A DNA stretch of 64,000 bases from Pomphorhynchus laevis. Taxonomy: Eukaryota > Acanthocephala > Palaeacanthocephala > Echinorhynchida > Pomphorhynchidae. A program made the position numbers and the translations under genes. The DNA lies in NCBI GenBank assembly GCA_012934845.2, contig WNNJ02001347.1, positions 1-64,000 on the forward strand, read 5' to 3'. Below the pieces are notes generated by a model. The model ran no database searches, was not told the origin of the DNA, and worked only from the letters and a program-made list of their open reading frames with translations. Position 1 is the stretch's first letter. Every line of letters starts with the position of its first letter. Shown one piece after another: positions 21,181 to 32,099 of the stretch.

Positions 21181-21597
21181 TTTAATAATCATACATAGGC
21201 ACCTTAACACACGCTTAAACAGTGTTTAAAGCTCGAAAAACAGAACTACCCTTAATCTGAATCATCGGAGGGAATTTAGCATAAGCTCTGTGCATGGCAG
21301 TGACTATTACAGTTTAACCATGCATCAGGCACTAAATTCTTTTTAATAGAAATGCTGTTTAACAGGGACACTTAAAAGTGTGCAAATATATAAAATATAA
21401 TTTGTTGTTACACCTGCCCTGGGACACTCACTGGTGTACTCATAAATATATCACTATGTTTTCCTCATGAAGAGGCATAAACACCAGGCAGCATTCTATA
21501 TATCCTCATCAGACTAAGAAATAGAACCGAATTATTCTTGCATTATTCAAAGTCGCTACGTATGCCCAGTCATCCTATGTGTGACGACAAACTTCAA

Positions 21598-21644
21598 CAA
21601 CGGTATACGCGTTTCGCTCTAACGGAGCTCATCAGTACCGTGAC
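21598..21644 (-). ncRNA. Hammerhead ribozyme, unit 2
   Basis: Identical in core and stems to unit 1. One base is inserted just outside stem I (TTCAACAACGG). Confidence 0.8.
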
Positions 21645-22060
21645 TTCTATAATCATCTATAGGCACCTTAACACACGCTTAAACAGTGTTTAAAGCTCGA
21701 AAAACAGAACTACCCTTAATCTGAATCATCGGAGGGAATTTAGCATAAGCTCTGTGCATGGCAGTGACTATTACAGTTTAACCATGCATCAGGCACTAAA
21801 TTCTTTTTAATAGAAATGCTGTTTAACAGGGACACTTAAAAGTGTGCAAATATATAAAATATAATTTGTTGTTACACCTGCCCTGGGACACTCAATGGTG
21901 TACTCGTAAATAAATCACTATATTTTCCTCATAAAGAGGCATAAACACCAGGCAGCATTCTATATATCCTCATCAGACTAAGAAATAGAACCGAATTATT
22001 CTTGCATTATTCAAAGTCGCTACGTATGCCCAGTCATCCTATGTGTGACGACAAACTTCA

Positions 22061-22107
22061 CAACGGTATACGCGTTTCGCTCTAACGGAGCTCATCAGTA
22101 CCGTGAC
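22061..22107 (-). ncRNA. Hammerhead ribozyme, unit 3
   Basis: Identical to unit 1 over the catalytic core and all stems. Confidence 0.8.
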
Positions 22108-22470
22108 TTCTATAATCATCTATAGGCACCTTAACACACGCTTAAACAGTGTTTAAAGCTCGAAAAACAGAACTACCCTTAATCTGAATCATCGGAGGGA
22201 ATTTAGCATAAGCTCTGTGCATGGCAGTGACTATTACAGTTTAACCATGCATCAGGCACTAAATTCTTTTTAATAGAAATGCTGTTTAACAGGGACACTT
22301 AAAAGTGTGCAAATATATAAAATATAATTTGTTGTTACACCTGCCCTGGGACACTCACTGGTGTACTCATAAATATATCACTATGTTTTCCTCGTGAAGA
22401 GGCATAAACACCAGGCAGCATTCTATATATCCTCATCAGATCAAGAAATTGAACCGAATTATTCTCGCTA

Positions 22471-23475
22471 TATTCAATATACACAATATACATTACATAC
22501 TTTTCTATATTTCTATATTTAAAATGAAATTATTTTATAGATGCATTATCTTTGTGAAGACATTTACTGGACGTTGGATGTGTTTCTATTTTACCTTAAA
22601 TTATTCAACAACTTCAGAAGAGATATGAAATTGAATGTATTTATCAATCAAGTGCATTTAGTTTGTTTAGATATGCTGGAGAACTTTGACGGAACATAGC
22701 ATCTTATTGATTAGAAAATTTGGTTTTTACAGACTTTCATGACAGCATAATTTAAAAATTACGGTACAATTTAAAAATCCAAAGAATATTTTAATGCTTG
22801 CCTCTATAATGCAGCAATTTGTAAAATGTTGAGTCAAACATTATTTCACTATTTGCTTCCAATGAAATTACAAGAACTAAACGTTTTAATTTCAATTTAT
22901 CAATGATTTATACATAATTTATTCAATTTAAATGATCAGTCATTCAAATGTCTACATAAAATTCTTTCAAAATAACATATTCTTGATTGTGATGTAATAA
23001 TTCCTATTCTTATTTGATTGGAATCACTTTTAATCTTAAAAATATTTTAAATACCCAGCTGGCCTCTCCCTATCATTGGACTTTTAGCAAAAATTAATAT
23101 AAATGTTTAATCAATTTATATTTTAAGTTACATGAACTGACTTTTTATTAATAAGGCATTTATAAATAAGACATGCATGAGACATGCCTAAGTATATATA
23201 ATACATACGTAGACGATGGCATCTAATCTGTAATAATATATTTTATAATAAAATATATTGAAATAAAAACAATCAACGATTTATTTGAATTGTAATTTCA
23301 AAACTTCGTCAAACGCTGTAGACATCGACAGAAAAATGTAGAAACTATGAACAAACATTATTGGGTGAATGCTTTGCTCTAACGAACTTCAAAATATCGT
23401 TGATGTTAAAATTGTACTTATGATTGCCTTTCAAAACGAAAGCAAAACAAAATTAAAATTTAATACAGATAATCT
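22471..23475. other. Unassigned, 1 kb
   Basis: AT-rich. No frame over 60 codons or motif recognised. Confidence 0.4.
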
Positions 23476-23692
23476 TATAAAAATTTTCCGCTAATGATTT
23501 TAAATTTATTTTTAATTTATTGTGTTGATTTATGTATTTTACTATTTTCTGTTTGATTTTATTTTTATAGTAACCTACTTTAAAAATGTATCTATTAAAT
23601 TATTTAAATAATTTTGATTAAAACCAATATCGTTACATATTGTTGCAATTCTTAAAATTTCATTATTTAATGTATTATTGTTGAAAGAATAA
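23476..23692 (-). pseudogene. PLE RT C-terminal fragment
   Basis: Reads NTLNNEILRIATICNDIGF and NYLNNLIDTFLK on the minus strand with the AATTTTCCGCTAATGATTTT variant end. It joins abruptly to the inverted repeat at 23,693. Confidence 0.65.
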
Positions 23693-24072
23693 AAGGCATC
23701 CGCCGACAGAGCATTGCTGTTAAAACCAATATTTCGGTTTCCAAGCGAAACCATTTTCAAGGTAATCTACAAAGTAAAAACAAAACAGCAAAATATACAA
23801 TGTACAGGTTATTTTAAGTGAGCAAAGTATGAACATCGTTGCCGTGCATTGTTGGTTTTTTTCAATTAATATCTTTTTTTTATTTTTTCGCAGCTTGATT
23901 TTTAGTTTAAAATGAGATCACTAATAGAGACTCAAAATTTATAGTGTCCAGTTGCAATTACGTGGTCAGCAACATAAGAATTAGTCGTTGTGCGAATTGC
24001 TGCTCTATGTTCTTTCGCTTAGAAACCGAAATATTGGTTTTAACATTAATGTTCTGTCGGCGGATGTATTTT
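23693..24072. repeat. Inverted repeat (60-bp arms) with a hammerhead-like motif
   Basis: Arms 23,693-23,752 and about 24,012-24,072 share GGCATCCGCCGACAGA and AAACCAATATTTCGGTTTC in opposite orientation. On the minus strand of the left arm, a degenerate core CUUGAAAAU, stem GGUUUC/GAAACC and GAAAUAUUGG lies at 23,730-23,762, resembling the other extra-U hammerhead-like motifs. It interrupts a PLE: PLE C-terminal sequence lies on both sides. Confidence 0.6.
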
Positions 24073-24109
24073 CTTCCTTCCACAAAAATGTGGGCCGACA
24101 TCCTCGACT

Positions 24110-24990
24110 CTCTTTTAAATTTAATGTATTATATTTTATATTATATGGTATGCATAAATGCTCATGCAAAAATATGTTTCTTGTAAATTTAAATATGTCA
24201 TCTTTACGATATAAATTAATAGTAGTTTTAGTTAATGTTAATTTAATGTTCATATCTAGATATACACCGTCTTTATCATTAATATTGGTTTTTTAAGAAT
24301 GAGGTTACCTGGATATATTTGTTCGCTTATTGTATAAAATCTTTTAGAGTAAAACACATTTATATCATCATTATATCGAAACATATGTTTCATATTTTTA
24401 TATAGTTTAGATTTAGTTTTTACACAGTTATGAACAAATTCATATTCTATAAAGCTTAAAAACAAGTCAGCTATAATTGGGCTACTATTACCTCCCATTG
24501 GAACACATTTTATTTGTCTAAATATAGATGTCCCTACCTTTAAATAATTTTGTTTATTAAATATATATAAATATATATACTTATATACTATATATACTTT
24601 CTTAATAATCGATATTAGTTTTTTAAGAATGAGGCCACTTGGATAAATTTGTTCGCTTATAGAATATACATTATTAGAGTTAAATACAGAAATATAAACA
24701 ATATATTGAAACATATATTTCATATCTTTATATAATTTAGACTTATTTTTTACACTGTTATGAACAAATTCATATTCTATAAAGCTTAAAAACAAGTCGG
24801 CTATAATTGGGCTACTATTTTCATTTTTGCAAATTTGAATGTCATCTTTACGATAGAAATTAAAAGTAGTTTTAATTGATGTTAATTTAGTGTTCATATC
24901 TAGATATATACCTGCTTTATCATTAATATTGGTTTATTAAGTATAAGACTACCTAAATTTGCTTGCTTATTAAATAAAAATTATTAGAGT
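24110..24990 (-). pseudogene. Nested PLE RT fragments
   Basis: Three PLE pieces in series on the minus strand. A 213-codon open frame (24,256-24,897) joins two overlapping RT copies: a short piece SSPIIADLFLSFIEYEFVHN with a degraded catalytic box (QYIVYISVFN), then VGTSIFRQIKCVPMGGNSSP followed by the same region again with RYNDDINVFYS. The repetition of the motif within one frame is a tandem duplication, not a functional protein. The piece at 24,110-24,253 is the more C-terminal thumb block. Confidence 0.75.
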
Positions 24991-25019
24991 TAAATTATTA
25001 GAGTTACATGTAACTCTAA

Positions 25020-26194
25020 ATTATTAGAGTTACACTTCTCAAGAACAGAAAGGCGACCAGGATAGATATAAAACAATCCGCCACAACATTAGATGATGAA
25101 TGGAAGGAAAGTGACGTTTGACGAGGCTCTTTCAGCCACTGGAACCGCCGTCTCTGTGCCTGAATATCTAAGTGACATAATAGGGAGTGATCGGTTGTTC
25201 GACAAGGTGATTCAATTACAATCACTGATGACCTCAAGAAAGCGAAGACATTGATTGACAAAAACGAAGTAAGATTCATTGCAATAATCGGGAGTCAAAC
25301 AGAGTCAGTTGAACTTGCATGCACTTTAGCATCCAAATACCCCGATATAAAAATTAAACTAACCTGTTATCACAAGAAAGGTATTCTTTGACAGATGCTG
25401 ACGTCTTGGTTCGTGCAGAGATGTAGGCATGATCTTGAATCCGTCGACGTCAGGATTATTCAGAGTCCTGGAATTATAAAATTTGATCAAAATCGAAAAA
25501 ATCAACTAATTGTGAAGTTTAAGTGACGTATTTCCCCGACAGGAAGTGGCAGATATGATATTTCTAGCAGACATGGACATCGTCGACGCCACGATTGAAC
25601 ACGACGGACTTATTGAAACAGGGGATGATTCCGCTTACATAACGGGACCTGAACTTCGCAATTTCGATAACATATGGTGCGCTGAAAACGCGTGCAACTT
25701 ATATGACGTAATGAAACAATTTCGAAGACTTTGGACTCACCACGAGGGAAGTGTTACGATTTGACGTGTTGCCGAACCAACATTAGCTGTGATAAGGTCG
25801 CAAATTACCGACAGCAAATCCCGTGGCTTGACATTGGTAAGGATATGAGTATCGAAAGTGTCGGCCGAGTGCACAGCAGCCTAGATGTTGACAGCGTTCT
25901 GTTTCACTTTCAGGATTGCTAAAATTCGAAATCAACAGAGACGAGAGGTTACCGGAGAACGGATATCAGGTGATACTGCTTTATCACGTCAACGACAAAG
26001 TTGCAGGTATTGCCCTTTGGGGCGTTGTGGGGAAGATTCGGATGGCTCGGCAGATTATCTCAGAGCAGCGACACCTATCTGAAATTCAGGACCTGGCGAG
26101 GCGAATCATGAGTTTCGACGAAGATTGCGGTACCAAAGAAACGGTTGAGGGAGATGAGGAGTCGAGTGAAGATATGGATGCCATCTTCACGTGA
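25020..26194 (+). pseudogene. Unidentified decayed protein-coding gene
   Basis: Markedly less AT-rich than its surroundings, with protein-like sequence spread over shifting frames. 25,093-25,212 begins MMNGRKVTFDEALSATG. 25,222-25,530 contains KTLIDKNEVRFIAIIGS and LACTLASKYPDIKIKL, one in-frame TGA at about 25,390, then ESVDVRIIQSPGIIKFDQN. 25,546-25,763 contains MIFLADMDIVDATIEHDG. 25,731-25,919 contains QQIPWLDIGKDMSIES. 25,916-26,194 is a 92-codon frame with an acidic C-terminus ending MDAIFT and a stop. I recognise no family. It might be an endogenous viral remnant, an unknown element gene or a dead host gene; the sequence does not decide. Confidence 0.5.
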
Positions 26195-26560
26195 CTTTAT
26201 GGATTGCGTTTTACCTAATTTTATGTCATTATTTATTTATTGTATTGAATAAATACAATAAGATTCTCATCTTATTGTATTTGGAAAATGTCTTCCTAAA
26301 TACAATATGGGTGCGAAAATGTCTTTATAGCTTAATAACGAATTTTCGAATAGATATTGATACGTTGCTTAATGTAATACTTCTATTGTAATACGTAAGC
26401 CACTGTATTTTGCATGCTAACACTTTCATGTAACGCCATTTAATTTTTTTGTTTAAAATGCTATATAACATATTGATTTTGGGAAAAGAAACTACTGTTT
26501 TATGTGTTCACAATGTTTCTTGCTTAAAACATAACAGATAGATATATTTTATTTAGTTTT
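26195..26560. other. Unassigned AT-rich spacer
   Basis: Presumed 3' flank of the decayed gene. Nothing else is seen. Confidence 0.35.
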
Positions 26561-26880
26561 TTAAGATTAGAGTTAAATACACATATATCATCAGTACACT
26601 AAAGCATATATTTAATATCTTTATATAATTTAGATTTATTTTTTAAATAGTTAAAAACAAATTCATATTCTATAAAGCTTAAAAACAAGTCAGCTATAAT
26701 TGGGCTACTATTACCACTCATTGGAACAACTTTTATTTGTCTATATATAGATGTCCCTACTTTTAAATAATTTTGATTTGTCAAGATATATAAGAATTCT
26801 AATAATTCAATTTTATCCATAATATTTAAGTTACATATTTTCAAAATTCAATTGTATTCAAAATTTAATGTATTATATTT
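26561..26880 (-). pseudogene. PLE RT fragment (fingers-palm)
   Basis: Minus-strand 81-codon frame: MDKIELLEFLYILTNQNYLK, VGTSIYRQIKVVPMSGNSSP and IIADLFLSFIEYEF. Breaks before the catalytic box. Confidence 0.7.
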
Positions 26881-27350
26881 TATAGTAATTGTAAAAATAT
26901 CTTTCTTGTAAATTTAAATATCTTTACGATATAAATTAACGGTAGTTTTAATTCATGTTAATTTATTGTTTATAGCTAGATATATACCTACTTTATCATT
27001 TAATTTATTGTTTATAGCTAGAATAAAAATTATATATACCTACTTTATCATATATTTATATTAATATTAGTGAACAATTTTATTAAGAATAAGTCTACTC
27101 GGATAAATTTGTTCACTAATTGAATAAAAATTATTAGAATTTAATACACATATATCATCAATGTATCGAAACATATATTTCATATATTTATATTGTTTAG
27201 ATTTAGTTTTTACACAGTTATGAACAAATTCATATTCTATAAAGCTTAAAAACAAGTCAGCTATAATTGGGCTACTATTACCACCCATTGGAACACCTTT
27301 TACTTGTCTAAATATAGATGTCCCTACTTTTAAATAATTTTTGATTTATC
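26881..27350 (-). pseudogene. PLE RT fragment with intact YxDD box
   Basis: A 73-codon frame carries MGGNSSPIIADLFLSFIEYE, NCVKTKSKQYKYMKYM and RYIDDICVLNSNNFYS. This is the best-preserved catalytic box of the family in the window. It ends after IYPSRLILNKIV. Confidence 0.75.
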
Positions 27351-27840
27351 AAAATATTTAAGGATTAATGGTAGTTTTAGTTAATGTTAATTTAATGTTC
27401 ATATCTAGATATACACCGTCTTTATCATTAATATTGTTTTTTTAAGAATGAGGTTACCCGGATATATTTGTTCGCTTATTGTATAAAATCTTTTAGAGTA
27501 AAACACATTTATATCATCATTATATCGAAACATATGTTTCATATTTTTATATAGTTTAGATTTAGTTTTTACACAGTTATGAACAAATTCATATTCTATA
27601 AAGCTTAAAAACAAGTTAGCTATAATTGGGCTACTATTACCACTTATTGGAACACCTTTTTCTTACAGGGTCCACTTAAAAGTACAGTTTGATAATTTGA
27701 TCGAGAATGTAACACGTTGCTCCGGTAGCTGATCAGCTTCAATTTCATAATCGTATATTTTGCCAAAACTGGAGTTCGATTACATGCAAAACAGACTTGT
27801 TTATCACTCCTCGACGATGGTTGCGTCTAACATCAGCTCA
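27351..27840 (-). pseudogene. PLE RT fragment fused to non-PLE sequence
   Basis: PLE up to the GGN motif (27,640) with box variant RYNDDINVFYS, then at 27,655 a switch to unrelated sequence (CTTACAGGGTCCACTTAAAA...). The same junction and flank recur at 45,020-45,540, so the chimera was copied as a unit. Confidence 0.75.
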
Positions 27841-28000
27841 TTTAATAAGGTTTTAAAATCTGTATGATATAGATTAGTAATAGTTTAAATTCATATTAAT
27901 TTAATTTACATATCTAGATATATATACCTTCTCTATCATCATAAGGAATGAGGCTACCTGGATAAATTTGTTCGCTTATTGAATAAAAATTATTAGGGTT
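27841..28000 (-). pseudogene. PLE RT short fragment
   Basis: FNPNNFYSISEQIYPGSLI-type segment, interrupted after about 50 codons. Confidence 0.55.
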
Positions 28001-29894
28001 AAATGCACATATATAAATACGACCAAAAAATACGAATGTATACATGCGTATTAATACATGCGTTAAATACGCATGTATCAATATCAGCCTCATCATTGAT
28101 TGACTGATGAGACTTATAATAATCTACGAAGACTGTGAAGTTGTATAAATGAATTGATTTTCCAATACGACCTAAGTACAATAACGTCTTGATTTAACAT
28201 GTGAACCTTTTTATTTGGTTCTAACTTGAACACAATTGCATAGTTTATCAATTTAGTTCTAACTTGATAACAAAATTCAAAAATAATCCCAGTGAATTCG
28301 CTAGACTTTTCTCCACTCATAAGTTTCATTCTCATGCTTTTTTATTTTTGTAGGTTAAATGATTTGCGAATTAATAAGAAATAAAGAAGCGCAATTGAAT
28401 TCATAAACAAGCGAAATATTAAAAATATTAAAGAACAATTGATAAGAACGATTTAGGAGCACTTAAATTTCGAAAACAATAAGTATCAGTCCTAAAAATC
28501 TACAAATTGTAATCCCAGATGCAATATTAAACCATAAAAACGTTATTGTAGATTTTATAGAAGCGCTGTAGATTTATAAATTTCTGTGTAAAAATAAAAT
28601 ATCGACTTTGATTTACAAGATAATCTTCAAACTTGTTGACTGCTACGGTTGATACTTTGATTACGCTTTGCTTTTAAGTATGAAGATAATCCGTAGATGA
28701 AAAGAAAACACCCTTAATAGAAAATACAAACTTAAAAAATAAGATTTTATTTTAATTTTTTAACAATTTACTTTTTTAAATTATACAAATAATTTACTTT
28801 TTAAATTATACAGAATACTAATTCAGGTGCAATGCCACCCACAGAAGATTTGCATCAGATGATAAGAGCTAACTGAATATAGTGATCTTTAAAATGCTTT
28901 CTGTTTCCGTTGAAAGAGGTCAAGGAGAATAGTTTTCATCAACTTAATCGCTTTTAATGAAAATTTAGCATAGAATGTATATTTTGTAAATAATACATTA
29001 ATTATTAATACATTATTATTAATACATTTGTATAATATAAAAATACGTATTGTACTTGACGATGTCAAAAGCAGCTAAACATTTTGGAAACGTTCATAAT
29101 ATACAGCTAAACAGTGTGCTATAGTCAATTTATTTAAGTATGAAGATAATCCGTAGATGAAAAGAAATCATCCTTAATTGAAAATAAAGACTTAAAATAA
29201 CATTTTTTAAATTTCGAGCCACTAAAGAAAGGCTCGAAATTACATTTCGAACCTTAAAAGGCTCGAAATTACATTTCGAACCTTAAAAGGTTCGAAATGT
29301 ATAAACTCCGTTAAGTGATTAATTTATTACTGTAAATTTACTTAAAATGTCAATAGCGAAGACTGACTGGGTATAAAAATAAATGAAATGCGAGGGTAAT
29401 ATCACTTGGGAGTGACAATTTTCTTTCAGAGAAATCAAATCTATTAGTTTAATTGAAAGCGTATAAAATTAGTTAATTATATGATACATTCCGCACATAA
29501 AGTTATGAAAAGAATGGCGATAAAATAATCTCTTTATCAAAAAAGATTTAACTTTAATAAATAGATAATAATTTTGTTAAATTCATTAATTTCATTTTTA
29601 TTCGTAGACTGCTGTGCGACGACAATTCATCGATTAATGTATGAAAATTGAACAGGTTTACGAATCGTGAGTGCAGCTACTGCAGAATTTACTACTGCAT
29701 TAGCAACTGTTTATAAGGGTAAATTTTGTGAAAGACAAATCTTACCAGAAGGCTCTAAAACCATAGTGTAACATCGGAAGCTGCATTACTTTGAAGAGCA
29801 TTGAAACGTCCAAAGAGAGATTTTGGGTTTCAAGTATGTCGAGAAATACTTGATAGGAATAACTCAAGGTACGTGTAATTAAGAACAAATTCAG
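28001..29894. other. Unassigned, 1.9 kb, with local repeats
   Basis: Holds a direct repeat, TTTAAGTATGAAGATAATCC with flank, at about 28,671-28,745 and 29,135-29,210, 462 bp apart, and a 29-bp unit GGCTCGAAATTACATTTCGA... repeated at 29,231-29,299. I see no gene. Confidence 0.45.
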
Positions 29895-30279
29895 AAAGAA
29901 ATATGTTCGAGCATTAGACTTTCATTACGGCGTAACAGTCCTCCTCAACAACAATTTAACGAGTCGTGTTTTATCTGTAAAGTTTTTAAAGGTTGTCATG
30001 ACAATAACAAATACCAGAGAGTCAATTGATAATAGAGTAACTAACGACTATCACGAAAGAGTATAAAGAGATCGTCAGCATATATAATTGAGTAGATCCG
30101 TCGAGGAGGTGCTCTCAATTTCATTACGAGTAAATGATAAAAAAGAGAACATTGTCACAAACTCTTACGTCAAATTAAGGCCGACGTGCATTCAACCGGA
30201 ATTAGACTTAATTCTCTTAGGAATGAAGACTTTTATTAGATTTATGGAATTTCCTGAGATGCCCTTGGCGGATTTATGA
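29895..30279 (+). pseudogene. Unidentified decayed coding remnant
   Basis: One frame of about 125 codons, broken by two stops near 30,065 and 30,086, reads protein-like sequence: KYVRALDFHYGVTVLLNNN, SVKFLKVVMTITNTRESI, then from 30,088 SVEEVLSISLRVNDKKENIV and RPTCIQPELDLILLGMKTF to a stop at 30,279. No family recognised. Confidence 0.35.
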
Positions 30280-30988
30280 AATCCGTTAACATCGACGGTC
30301 GATTTTTAAGGCTATTCTTACAGTACAAGCGACAAAGTATTGCATACTCGTTTCATACTGACAAACAAGAGCTTTTGACATTCTAAATTGACAACAATTT
30401 ACAATGAGGCGCTGCTAAATTAACAGATTTTCGATACCTGTTAATGAGATACTCGATTTGACACACGTCGACATGTAACAAGCTGCTGATAGTGTATACC
30501 AAAAAAATACAGGCATTGATTATAGCCGAAACATCTAGGGCATTTGAACTTACGATTTTGCTGCAGTAAACCCGGTTTAATGAGGAAACGGATTTCATTA
30601 AACGTGTTCATGATGCATTAAACTTGTTTGTGTTTTCATGCTAAGGATCAATATTAATCGTGAGTAGTGAGGTTTGTTTACAAGAAGACCATACAGTTTT
30701 TTCCGTTATAATACTTGTATGACTTACGTTCCTTATGATCTATGTAGTACGAGCTCAATAGAAACAAAATTGTTTGTTTCTATTGGGTAAACGACCTTCA
30801 CGTTCTATTATCTTTTGGGTAATAGTAGCATGAATTTCAGATTCAAGTCCACTGCAATAATAGAACGTGAAGGTCGCCACACACATTTATAAGGATCGAT
30901 AAAATATCAATACATAATAGTTGCTATATAGAGGCAATCGAATAAGGACAAGAAGCCCCAATCTCGCCAATTCTTGAGCATTTAGATT
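30280..30988. other. Unassigned, with an inverted repeat
   Basis: CGACCTTCACGTTCTATTAT (30,791-30,810) is inverted at about 30,858-30,877, with a 47-bp interval. Nothing else recognised. Confidence 0.45.
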
Positions 30989-31264
30989 GGATGGTGGAGC
31001 ACGCGTGATAATGCCCTACTACGTGCTTTGTATATTAGTAATTACTATGTCAAAGGACAATTTAATGGCCTTACTATAAGCGATTCCGAAAATTTGTGAG
31101 GGGTTTGTAAGTACCGATTGTTCCCTGGATGGTGGAGCACGCGTGATAATGCCCTACTACGTGCTTTGTATATTAGTAATTACTATGTCAAAGGACAATT
31201 TAATGGCCTTACTATAAGCGATTCCGAAAATTTGTGAGGGGTTTGTAAGTACCGATTGTTCCCT
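30989..31264. repeat. Perfect 138-bp tandem duplication
   Basis: 30,989-31,126 and 31,127-31,264 read as identical (GGATGGTGGAGCACGCGTGA ... CCGATTGTTCCCT). Identity implies a recent event or an assembly artefact. Confidence 0.9.
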
Positions 31265-31645
31265 TTAATTGCAAAATAGATAAATAATCAAATTAAATAA
31301 TTGTAAAATATCAAAAATAGACCAACCAATAGCTAAGACCCCAAGAAAAAGGACAGTTTGAAATATATCATTATCGTGTTTAGAACGAGCATGCCTAGAG
31401 GTCTAAATTTGACATATAAAAAATTAGCTGCAGAACAATGATGAATTTTCTACCTGCATTAAAATCACCCATTTAATAATGTAAAATCCAAATCCAGAAA
31501 TAACTCCACATCGTAATGATAACGTATTACCAAAACAAAGTATTACAAGCAATCCAATCCAATGAAGTATGAATCCAGCTAAAACAGTTTAACATGACAA
31601 AATGTTTTATATGACAAAATGTTAGTTTTAAAAGGCAATTTACCC
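31265..31645. other. Unassigned AT-rich spacer
   Basis: No feature seen. Confidence 0.35.
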
Positions 31646-31647
31646 AA

Positions 31648-31910
31648 GCGAGAACTGTAATAATTTATTTGACGTTTCGGCAATCTCAGTGACCTTCCTA
31701 CATAGAAGAAATTTTACTGAGATCAGCCTAAACTTCAAATATATTATTATAGTTCAGGTATTGGTAAAATGCCTTTTCAAACTAACATAAATTGATATAG
31801 TAAATCATCTCAGTGACCTTCACATAGAAATAAGTGGCCGTTTCATCAAAAGGGTCACTGAGATTGGTCGAAACGTCAAATAAATTGTTACAGTTCTCGA
31901 TAAAAAAAGC
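31648..31910. repeat. Inverted repeat cluster with CTGAGAT...CGAAACGTC motifs
   Basis: The motif ACTGAGATTGGTCGAAACGTC followed by AAATAAATTGTTACAGTTCTC (31,855-31,900) occurs inverted at 31,648-31,692, and a third diverged copy lies at 31,709-31,750. It resembles a collapsed hammerhead core (CUGA...CGAAAC), but stem II is absent, so I do not call a ribozyme. Confidence 0.5.
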
Positions 31911-32099
31911 GAAAAGTACGACTCGAGACAACCGATTAATACAATCGTATAATTTTAACTGTGAAGCAGCTTCACGGCTTTATGACTTGACAAAAATACT
32001 TAACAAAGGTTACATGTACACAATGGCCCGTTGTATGTTTAGTCTGAGTCAGCTAAACTAGATGGTGGCGACACCGAAAAAGCAACGTCAAAAATTATG

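Larger units (their letters stand above)
20985..22470 (-). repeat. Hammerhead satellite: three ~463-bp tandem units plus a partial fourth
   Basis: Units begin near 20,987, 21,446, 21,907 and 22,370 (the last ends about 22,468 where similarity stops). They differ by only a few bases. Each full unit has one hammerhead on the minus strand, spaced 464 and 463 bp. Each also carries a palindromic CTTAAACA/TGTTTAAG hairpin and a GCATGG/CCATGC stem. No coding capacity. A minus-strand transcript would, by analogy to known hammerhead satellites and retrozymes, be cut into 463-nt monomers. Confidence 0.85.

Noticed and set aside
25222-25250. CTGATGACCTCAAGAAAGC as a ribozyme core
   Set aside because: It lies in the protein-like region and has no pairing stem II.
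25379-25419. Tiny introns (14-38 bp) in the decayed gene at 25-26 kb
   Set aside because: GT...AG pairs exist, but removal does not join frames better than simple indels, and read-through of one TGA keeps a good frame.
28093-28126. CTGATGAGAC...CGAAGAC as a hammerhead
   Set aside because: The second box is GAAG, stem II does not pair, and no stems I or III are visible.
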